Positions 8,761 to 15,836 of a DNA stretch of 36,787 nucleotides are shown in pieces. Position 1 is the first letter of the stretch. Every line of letters begins with the position of its first letter. Position numbers and translations under genes: made by a program. The stretch is from Beijerinckiaceae bacterium. Its GTDB lineage: Bacteria; Bacteroidota; Bacteroidia; Chitinophagales; Chitinophagaceae. The stretch covers positions 1 to 36,787 of the forward strand of contig CAJCIQ010000108.1 of the NCBI GenBank assembly GCA_903970475.1, read 5' to 3'. The notes under the pieces were generated by a model. That model worked only from the letters and a program-made list of their open reading frames with translations. It did no database searches and was not told the DNA's origin.

Positions 8761-9904
8761 CTATTCAATTCCGGATTTGACTGTTGATTGCTGTATGAAT
8801 TCTTTGGGTGTGAGCCCGGTTTGGGCTTTGAAAGCCCTTTGAAACGTGGGTTGGGAATTAAAGCCGCAGTCATAAGCCAGACCGGTGATGGTCATATCCT
8901 TTTTACTGGGATCCAGTAAAAGCTGTTTGACTACTTTGATCCGGTATCCGTTGACAAATTCCCCGAAGCTGGTATCCATTTCCTGGTTGAGGATGGTGGA
9001 CACCGTTTTGGGGGGGAAGGCTTACATGGGACGCCAACTTTGCCAGGGACAATTCGGGATCCAGGTAAAGCTTATCCACTTCCATAGACTTGAGGATCAT
9101 CGCCTTGGAATTCCGAACGAGGGCTGGATCGAGAAGGGAGGGCGTTTTGGGTTTTACCAGGGCCCTGGGCGTTACCGGAGGAGCTAAAGCTAATTGGTAA
9201 ATCTTTATGCCTAACCAATAGATAATGAGCACCAAGGGCAAGTAAAGCGGGTACCAATCTGCCCAGTCCAATAGCTTGCTGGAGGTAGCAGGCAGTAAAT
9301 AAGGAATGAGATGGGTTAACCAAATCACCTGGAAGGTTGAAAAGACCCAAAGGAGCTGCTGAATCCATCTTAGGATAGGAGACGTCTGATGATGGCTGGA
9401 CTTCCAGACTCGGAACATGCGTATGGATAATAGCAGGTAGACACTCATGGAAATCCACCTTGGGATATCGGCATACATATTCCAGTCGTCTATGAACAGG
9501 CCCATTTTTGGGCCGCTCGCCTGGGCTACCGTACCGGTCAGCCGACCCAGGACAAATAGCCAACCGGTAGCAATGGGCACCAGGTCTATGATGATGGGGG
9601 CAAATAGCCATTTGAATACTGGCGCCCGTTCCGGATAGAGGATGGAACGGATATAAGCATACAACAAAGGTCCAAAAGGCATAGGCACCACAAAGGGAAC
9701 CAAGGCATCCACCAATCCTCCAATGGAAGAGCTGGTATACCAATGCTGGTGCTGGAGAAACAAATTGAGGCAAGCCCAGGCTATCAAGAAAACAAACCAG
9801 GCTAAATAACGGGAGCCTTTGGCATGCCGGATAAGTACAGCCAGGATGATGCCTTGCAAAGCACCCAATAAGATCAGGGTATTGAGGAACACCGAATCAA
9901 ACAT
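8761..9904 (-). pseudogene. AraC-family regulator with membrane domain, split by a +1 frameshift
   Basis: Two frames together make one typical Bacteroidetes regulator: an N-terminal block of about seven hydrophobic segments (from MFDSVFLNTLILLGALQG) and a C-terminal AraC HTH domain. The first frame (8903-9904) reads normally to LAKLASHVSLPP, then turns to an unrelated tail. The second (8761-9003) continues with STILNQEMDTSFGEFVNGYR and FNSQPTFQRAFKAQTGLTPKEF. The break coincides with a run of seven G (9010-9016); six would restore the frame. As read, the protein loses almost all of its DNA-binding domain. It may be an assembly error, a real mutation or slippage-based switching. The ThuA gene ends 28 bp upstream. 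Confidence 0.85.
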
Positions 9905-9932
9905 GCGACCTTTCTTCTATAAGAAAGGTATG

Positions 9933-12080
9933 TCATTTTCCCACCTCTGTTCCCAACCACAATAACGCATTGGCAAACATCCTGTTCTGGATGGGCATGT
10001 CGAAAATCTGGTCCCCATGGCCCATGTTCATATACAGCATATGGTAGCGTAGATTGGTCCACACTACAGGAACATCGCCTGTAAACAACCTGTCTTTTTT
10101 ACCCAAAGGATACTGGGTAGCGTCCAGGGTCACCAGTACTTTTACATTCTTGTCCATTCTAGGATCGGGTTTCCAGCAATACCATTCATTGATGGGCCCG
10201 GTATATCTTGCGGGGATTCCCTTCGTAACTGGATGGGTGGTATCATCCACGATTAACCGTGCTGTGAGCGGAGGCCAACTATTATTATAGAAAACAGCTC
10301 CTCCAAGGAAGCTCACCAGCCAGGGCCAGTGCGTGCCCCAGTCGTTGAAGGCAGACACATGAAAACCCAGCCATGCGCCTCCGCCTTCTATAAAGTGTTC
10401 AAAGGCCGAACGCTGGGCCTGATTATGTGGAAACTCGTTGAGCCAGAGCACAACCTGATAATTTTTCAATACGGTATCATTCATTTGATTCCAGTCTGAG
10501 GTTGTATCTAGGGAGAAAACACCTGTTTCATAAGCCAACCGGTCATAGAAACGAATGTCGTCCCTGGCAAACTCCACGTGATCGGGTTCCACGTCGGTCG
10601 AATAGAAAGCCAGGACCTTGAATCGGCTTACCGGACGGGGACGGGTAGCCGAAGCCCAGAAGATGGCGTTGCGGAAGATGCGCGTATATACGCTATCGTC
10701 AAACAGTATAGGGTCATGTCCCATGAAGATGTAAACGTTGCGGGCCTTGACGTGGGGATTGGTCCAGATAACCGGATGATCGCCCATCTTCACGCTGGTA
10801 TCAGGGATGTAGGAGGATTCGTCCACGTTAGCGAGTACGTGCACATTGGGTCTGGGGCTCTTGTCATAAGTGTACCACTCTTCCTTTTGAACCGGGAAGG
10901 TTGAAGGAACACCTGCCATGACGGGATGAGTTGAATCTTCTACCCGCAGATTTGCCTTGGCAAAACGGGCTATGTAATTGTTCCAGCGAATGCCACCCAT
11001 GAAACCGGAAAACCAATCCCACATAGGGTATCCATCAAATTCCCCCAGCAGGGTCGCGTGATGGAAGCCCACCCAGCCACCCCTGCCTTCTGCTATATAT
11101 TTTTGGAATGCGGCCATGGCTTCGGGTTTCCACGCATAAGGCGCGTAGTCCAGTTGGATGATCAGGTCATATTTGGAGAGAAAAACATCGTTGATGCTAT
11201 CTGTGCCCGTTGCATAATCCACCCGGAAATTACTGTCCAGGGCCAAGGCGTCTAACCAGGCCCTTGCCCGGGTGGAATAGGCGACATGCCATCCCCCATT
11301 TTCATAAAGGGCCAACACCCTGAACCGGGGAGGGACCCCGGAGGTCACGTGTATGTCCTCCCTGAAGGAAGCCAGTAAATTAATGATATGGCTGTGCAGC
11401 CCTATAAATAAGGCCTGATCTGCCGCACACCAGGGATTGCCATTTTTATAATCCCACCATCGGTATTCTATTTTAGTAAAGTCGGGGGTAATGTCTTTAT
11501 CCAATATTTTTTCCGAGAAATGGGAAGCTATAAGTACATAACCGCTGTCAGTCACCCTTATTCCCAAACGAAACTTCACCCGGAAGCGCCGTCCGGGGGC
11601 TCCGGTATATCCCTTTTCTCCGGTGAATCCATTTTTGCCGGGAATGGCGTCGGGTATGCGGTTACCCATCCTGAAGGCCGTCATTTCACCCGGCACTGCG
11701 CCTGTGTAGGCTCCGCCGTCTGGGTTCCGGCCACCCGTACCCAACGGCGCGTCCGCGTCCACCTCAAACCAGGCGGTCCCACCGAGTACCCCCGCCTCTG
11801 GATCTGAAAAGTCCAATGTCCTTTCCGCCCCCTGAATGGTGGAAGTGAACCATTGTCTTGCTCTTAAAAATGCTTCCCTTTTAGTGATTCCTTTTGGGAG
11901 GTCCCAACGTTTTTGATAGTAGACCTGACCCTCACGGGTGCTTATGGGGGGAAGGATATTCGATGCGGGAGCGGTGGTTACCTGGGCCGCGGATTTGGCA
12001 GGTGTTTGGGCCCATCCCTGGCTATAAGTAAGTAGCCCGACGACCATGAGGTGGGCGAAGGCGAAGCATATCTTTTTCAT
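9933..12080 (-). CDS. Secreted protein with DUF4468-like domain and two ThuA domains
   Basis: Exported protein of 715 residues. Signal peptide MKKICFAFAHLMVVGLLTYSQGWAQ. Residues about 50-190 resemble DUF4468 (TBP-like fold): GQVYYQKRWDLPKGITKREA, ARQWFTSTIQGAERTLDFSD, RFRVKFRLGIRVTDSGYVLI, interrupted by a Gly/Pro-rich insert (about 113-163). Two ThuA-like domains follow, at about 240-485 and 490-715. Both have the glutamine-amidotransferase-like signatures of the trehalose-utilisation family (GGWVGFHHA and GGAWLGFHVSAF; DHPVIWTNPHVKARNVYIFMGHD and DVPVVWTNLRYHMLYMNMGHG). ThuA proteins are linked to sugar metabolism, and the activity is not settled. The frame is open further upstream, but the ATG at 12080 starts the signal peptide. 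It is divergent from the sensor-regulator and upstream of the AraC gene. Confidence 0.87.
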   Translation of the reverse strand: MKKICFAFAHLMVVGLLTYSQGWAQTPAKSAAQVTTAPASNILPPISTREGQVYYQKRWDLPKGITKREAFLRARQWFTSTIQGAERTLDFSDPEAGVLGGTAWFEVDADAPLGTGGRNPDGGAYTGAVPGEMTAFRMGNRIPDAIPGKNGFTGEKGYTGAPGRRFRVKFRLGIRVTDSGYVLIASHFSEKILDKDITPDFTKIEYRWWDYKNGNPWCAADQALFIGLHSHIINLLASFREDIHVTSGVPPRFRVLALYENGGWHVAYSTRARAWLDALALDSNFRVDYATGTDSINDVFLSKYDLIIQLDYAPYAWKPEAMAAFQKYIAEGRGGWVGFHHATLLGEFDGYPMWDWFSGFMGGIRWNNYIARFAKANLRVEDSTHPVMAGVPSTFPVQKEEWYTYDKSPRPNVHVLANVDESSYIPDTSVKMGDHPVIWTNPHVKARNVYIFMGHDPILFDDSVYTRIFRNAIFWASATRPRPVSRFKVLAFYSTDVEPDHVEFARDDIRFYDRLAYETGVFSLDTTSDWNQMNDTVLKNYQVVLWLNEFPHNQAQRSAFEHFIEGGGAWLGFHVSAFNDWGTHWPWLVSFLGGAVFYNNSWPPLTARLIVDDTTHPVTKGIPARYTGPINEWYCWKPDPRMDKNVKVLVTLDATQYPLGKKDRLFTGDVPVVWTNLRYHMLYMNMGHGDQIFDMPIQNRMFANALLWLGTEVGK

Positions 12081-12098
12081 TGGTTCAAATTTCCGGAA

Positions 12099-12137
12099 GC
12101 TAATGTTGATCAGCAATTTGAGCACCCCTACATTAGC
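12099..12137. promoter_or_regulatory. Inverted repeat in the ThuA/sensor divergent promoter region
   Basis: GCTAATGT (12099-12106) and ACATTAGC (12130-12137) are perfect inverse copies 23 bp apart in the 120-bp gap between the divergent starts (12080 and 12201). It could be an operator for the neighbouring sensor-regulator. Only the symmetry and position support this. Confidence 0.35.
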
Positions 12138-12200
12138 ACTACGGGGTTCTTTTTCCATACAATTATCCGCATTATGACCGAATATTGTGGGTCTTGCTTT

Positions 12201-15200
12201 ATGAAGAATCTGTCCAACGTGATGAAGCATTTGTCAGTCGTGCTGCTGCATCTATCCATTGTGCTGCTGCTGATTAGTATGAATTATGGTTCCGCCTGGG
12301 GTCAGGTAGGCTTGCCAGGGACCCCTGTATCCGGGCTGCCCCCTGTTAAAAATTACAGGCCCTCAGATTACCATGGGGGTTCCGGAATCTGGGATATTGC
12401 CCAGGACAAAAGAGGTATTCTCTACTTTGCCTCCGATGAAGGCCTCCTCACTTATGATGGAAATTACTGGAAGCGCTATCCCCTTCCCAATAAAGCAGCC
12501 ATCAAATCATTGGCCTTGGATTCATCCGGAAGAATCTATGCCGGGGGCCAGGATCAGGTGGGTTATTTTTATCCGGATGCGCATGGGATGCTCACTTATC
12601 ATTCCCTAAGTTCCGCTTTACCTGAAATTGCCCGACAATTTGCCGATATCTGGGATATTATTATTACCCCGGGAGGGGTCTTGTTTCGCACCGTCGAGAC
12701 CTTATTTCTTTATGGCCATGATGGCACCATGCGCACCTTCGACGCACCTGGTGGGTGGACGATGATTGCTACTATAGGTTCCAGGGTCTTTGCAGTGGAT
12801 AAGGAAAAAGGGTTGCTGGAATGGAAAATCCAGGGCTGGGTTAGCCCCAGCCAGGGACAACCCACCGCGGGGTTGCACATCACCGGTGTGACGGCTTATG
12901 GTTCGATGCCGGGCGCGGCTCGCGCAGGCGCCGTGGGTGGCACAGGTACGGCTCGTGTGGCCGCGGCTCGCGCAGGCACCGTGTGTGGCACAGGTACGGC
13001 TCGTGTGGCCGCGGCCGGCTCTGACACCCTTCTGGTCAGCACCCTATCCAGCGGTCTTTTTTTACTGACCCCTTCCGGACTGACACCTTTCCACTCAGAC
13101 ATGGATAGGCTCAACGACAAAGGACAAATCCGCTGTATACGAACCCTGTCTTCAGGCTATATAGCGGTAGGCACTCTAGCCCAGGGGCTGTGTTTATTAT
13201 GCCATCAGGGATGGCAGATCCAACAATGGAGTGACCAGCAAGGACTTCAGAACAACCATATTCAAAAGATATTCGAGGATCAGGCCAAAGGTTTGTGGCT
13301 GGGATTGGAAAGTGGGTTGGCTTACATCAATACCAACAGTGCCGTTAGCAAAATAGAACCGTTGGGATTGAAAGAGATTGCGTGCAACGCAGTATGCATG
13401 TATAAAAACAAGCTGTGCATTGGAACCTCCAACGGGGTGTACTGTGCTGAGATGGGCCGTCAAGGGGCGGACGCAGCCGCTGTTGGTGAAGCCTCCGCCG
13501 TCGCAGTGGCAAGGGCCGGCCATTTTTTGCTGGTCCCTGGTACGCTGGGCCAGGTCTGGGGATTTTCCGAGGTCGGAGGAGCTTTATTTGTCGGTCATGA
13601 AAGTGGGGCGATGCTCATGCAGAACCAGCGAGCGGTTTCTATTCCCTTTGCTACGCCTCAAGGCGTGTTTACCTATGTGGAAGGGCCTCAGACGGGAACC
13701 CTTTACGCAGGGACCTATACAGGCATCCGGAAATTAGTCGTGGTGGGCGCAGTCGACGCTCACAATATTGGCGGCAACAGGGGCACTGCCGACACCCGCA
13801 ACATGGGCACTGGCGACGCCCGCAACAGGGGCACTGTCGACGCCCGCAACAGGGGCACTGCCGACACCCGCAACAGGGGCACTGGCGACGCCCGCAACAG
13901 GGGCGCAGGTGGGGCGCGCAGCGCTGGCGACGTTTCCTATAAGGACGCGGGCAGGGCCAGCGATTTGTATGAATCCCTCAACCAGTTGGTGATCGACGGA
14001 CAAGATCTGTGGGCCGCACATCCCTACAGGGGCGTTTTCAAGACTTCGCTTGGGGCGGCTAGGGAGCCGGTGCGTGCAGCCAGCGCCGACGCGGCACGGG
14101 GCAAGGATTCTTCAGAACCCAGGTCTTATATGCATACGGATTCCCTACCTCATTCGGTGCATTATGGACCACCTTTGGGATTGCCTTCGGGAACCCATTA
14201 TTTCCTGGCTAAAATATGGAACCGGATTATCGTAGCCACCGAGAACGGTATTTACGCCTATGATAAAAGAAAGGACCATTTTTATATAGACCTCACCTTA
14301 AAAAAGATCTTTGGAAATTGTACAGTGGAGAACCTGACGGAGGCCCCTGGTGGAGATATCTGGTTTGTCAGCAACCGGAGGTTGGGTGTCATCCATTGGG
14401 CCAACCCCAAAGATACCGGGGCTTATAACCGACTTTATTTTCCTGAGCTGGATGGGCAAACCATTCCCGGCAACCCCTTTATTTATCCCTACAGGTCAGA
14501 CCAGATCTATGTTGGTGCTTACAATGGTGTCTATCACATTGACCTGAGCCGATACGTCAAACCTGATACAGGCGTTTCTGTAGTGTTAAGCTCAGTCCGG
14601 CTCATTGGCGATAACGATAGTTTGATTTACGGCGGCTTCCCCGGAGGTCGCGCCGGCGGAACCAGGAGGAGCAACGAAGGCGGCTCCCCAGGAGTGGAAT
14701 CCGGGGTAGCTGACGGGGAACCGACCCGTTTACCCCATCGTTTGAACTCCTTCCGATTTGAGTATAGCAGCCCCGAGTTCTCCGATGGAAGCGGGACCAC
14801 CTATAGCTATAAACTGGAGGGCCTGGATCAGAACTGGTCCGCCTGGTCGGCCCGAACGGAAACGGACTATACCCACCTGTCCTATGGGCATTACGTATTC
14901 CAGGTCAGGGCCAGGAGTAACCTGGGTGTAATATCTCCCATACAGCGTTTCCCCTTTCAGGTGAATCCGGCCTGGTATCAAAGTATATGGGCGTATATTA
15001 TTTATTCTCTACTCATGGTGGTTGCGGTAGGTGGGCTATTGCGCTGGCAGCAATACCGATTCGAGCAACATACAAGTAAGATGGAGAAGGAACAAGAACG
15101 CTTGAGTTACCTGCATAGCCTGGAGCTGGACAGAAAAGAAAAGGGGTTGATCGCCCTTCAGAACGAAAAATTGGAAACAGAATTGCAATTCAAAAATAAG

Positions 15201-15653
15201 GAGCTGGCTACGGTCACCATGCACCTGGTGGAAAGAGGTGGCCTGTTATCCAATATCAAAGAAGAACTGATTGCGGTGATCAAAAAGGGAAATATTTCCC
15301 ACTTGAGCTATGAGTTCAAAAACGTATTCCGCATGTTGACACCCACAGAAAAAACGGAAGAAGAATGGGGCCGGTTCTCGCTCTACTTCGACGAGGTGCA
15401 CAACAATTTCCTGACCACCCTGAAAGTAAAATACCCTACCCTGTCACCCACTGATCTGAAGCTCTGCGCCTACCTGCGTTTAAACCTCAGTTCTAAGGAG
15501 ATTGCCCAATTGCTGAACATCTCCCTCAAAGGCGTGGAGATCAGCCGTTACCGGGTGCGCAAAAAGTTTCAGCTCAAGCCGGAGGTTAACTTGTACGATT
15601 TCCTCATTGAGGTAACCGGCGGACCCAAGCCCGATGAGGCCACGCCAGCCTGA
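12201..15653 (+). CDS. One-component membrane sensor-regulator: beta-propeller, Y_Y_Y, TM, LuxR-type HTH
   Basis: A 1150-residue transmembrane transcription regulator. After an N-terminal signal or anchor segment, residues about 45-830 contain short propeller repeats of the ligand-binding sensor kind (GIWDIAQDKRGILYFASDEG; HIQKIFEDQAKGLWLGLESG). A Y_Y_Y domain follows at about 846-920 (YSYKLEGLDQNWSAWS, FQVRARSN), one TM at about 924-948, a coiled coil, and a C-terminal HTH of the LuxR type (TDLKLCAYLRLNLSSKEIAQLLN, ISRYRVRKKFQL). There is no kinase domain, so the signal would pass directly from the periplasm to DNA. Such proteins often control nearby glycan loci, and the susCD/GH9 locus is adjacent. 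ATGs at 12174 and 12222 are alternative starts. Several GC-rich low-complexity stretches interrupt the propeller, and the last residues (GGPKPDEATPA) are encoded by the first unit of a 49-bp repeat. Confidence 0.88.
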   Translation: MKNLSNVMKHLSVVLLHLSIVLLLISMNYGSAWGQVGLPGTPVSGLPPVKNYRPSDYHGGSGIWDIAQDKRGILYFASDEGLLTYDGNYWKRYPLPNKAAIKSLALDSSGRIYAGGQDQVGYFYPDAHGMLTYHSLSSALPEIARQFADIWDIIITPGGVLFRTVETLFLYGHDGTMRTFDAPGGWTMIATIGSRVFAVDKEKGLLEWKIQGWVSPSQGQPTAGLHITGVTAYGSMPGAARAGAVGGTGTARVAAARAGTVCGTGTARVAAAGSDTLLVSTLSSGLFLLTPSGLTPFHSDMDRLNDKGQIRCIRTLSSGYIAVGTLAQGLCLLCHQGWQIQQWSDQQGLQNNHIQKIFEDQAKGLWLGLESGLAYINTNSAVSKIEPLGLKEIACNAVCMYKNKLCIGTSNGVYCAEMGRQGADAAAVGEASAVAVARAGHFLLVPGTLGQVWGFSEVGGALFVGHESGAMLMQNQRAVSIPFATPQGVFTYVEGPQTGTLYAGTYTGIRKLVVVGAVDAHNIGGNRGTADTRNMGTGDARNRGTVDARNRGTADTRNRGTGDARNRGAGGARSAGDVSYKDAGRASDLYESLNQLVIDGQDLWAAHPYRGVFKTSLGAAREPVRAASADAARGKDSSEPRSYMHTDSLPHSVHYGPPLGLPSGTHYFLAKIWNRIIVATENGIYAYDKRKDHFYIDLTLKKIFGNCTVENLTEAPGGDIWFVSNRRLGVIHWANPKDTGAYNRLYFPELDGQTIPGNPFIYPYRSDQIYVGAYNGVYHIDLSRYVKPDTGVSVVLSSVRLIGDNDSLIYGGFPGGRAGGTRRSNEGGSPGVESGVADGEPTRLPHRLNSFRFEYSSPEFSDGSGTTYSYKLEGLDQNWSAWSARTETDYTHLSYGHYVFQVRARSNLGVISPIQRFPFQVNPAWYQSIWAYIIYSLLMVVAVGGLLRWQQYRFEQHTSKMEKEQERLSYLHSLELDRKEKGLIALQNEKLETELQFKNKELATVTMHLVERGGLLSNIKEELIAVIKKGNISHLSYEFKNVFRMLTPTEKTEEEWGRFSLYFDEVHNNFLTTLKVKYPTLSPTDLKLCAYLRLNLSSKEIAQLLNISLKGVEISRYRVRKKFQLKPEVNLYDFLIEVTGGPKPDEATPA
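12915..13014 (+). repeat. 48-bp in-frame tandem repeat, two copies, in the sensor gene
   Basis: A 48-bp unit starting GCGGCTCGCGCAGG at 12915 recurs at 12963 with very few changes. It encodes AARAGAVGGTGTARVA-type peptide twice. Its base composition is much more GC-rich than the flanking propeller sequence, and it looks inserted into a loop. Confidence 0.85.
13773..13916 (+). repeat. 24-bp in-frame tandem repeat, about six copies, in the sensor gene
   Basis: Units beginning CGCAACAGGGGCACTG follow with an exact period of 24 bp at about 13773, 13797, 13821, 13845, 13869 and 13893. They encode an octapeptide near NRGTADTR. The last unit is degenerate. Because 24 is a multiple of 3, copy-number change would keep the frame. 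Confidence 0.9.
14636..14720 (+). repeat. GC-rich low-complexity insert in the sensor gene, before the Y_Y_Y domain
   Basis: This stretch encodes a Gly/Arg/Ser-rich segment (GGFPGGRAGGTRRSNEGGSP) between a beta-strand of the propeller region and the Y_Y_Y domain. It shares the CCGGAGGTCGC-type core seen in the inserts of mnmD and the GH9 fusion. It is not clearly tandem. Confidence 0.55.
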
Positions 15654-15793
15654 CGGACGGCTGGCCGGCGGACCCAAGCCCGATGAGGCCACGCCAGCCT
15701 GACGGACGGCTGGCCGGAGGAACCAAGCCCGATGAGGCGACGCCAGCCTGACGGCTGACCGGTGGAACCTAACCCGATGAGCTTACCCAAGCC
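15617..15793. repeat. 49-bp hairpin-forming tandem repeat array overlapping the sensor stop codon
   Basis: Three copies with a 49-bp period start at 15618, 15667 and 15716; a decayed fourth starts at 15761 after a 45-bp step. Each complete unit holds GCCAGCC-TGACGGAC-GGCTGGC, a perfect 7-bp stem with an 8-nt loop, which is shortened in unit 3. The first unit supplies the sensor's last residues and its TGA (15651-15653). The array fills most of the 183-bp gap between convergent genes and may stop transcripts from both sides, like REP-type elements. Confidence 0.88.
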
Positions 15794-15836
15794 GTACGGC
15801 GGATCGACTAGACCCAGACGTAGGTGCGACGACGAC

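Noticed and set aside
12051..12200. Upstream in-frame extension of the sensor gene
   Set aside because: It overlaps the ThuA start and the divergent control region, and places the signal segment too far from the N terminus.
12981..13020. Possible recent horizontal insertion by a mobile element in the sensor gene
   Set aside because: No transposase, terminal repeats or target duplication. Local repeat expansion explains the GC-rich DNA better.
13773..13916. CRISPR-like regular spacing
   Set aside because: Units are contiguous 24-bp coding repeats without spacers, and no cas genes are near.
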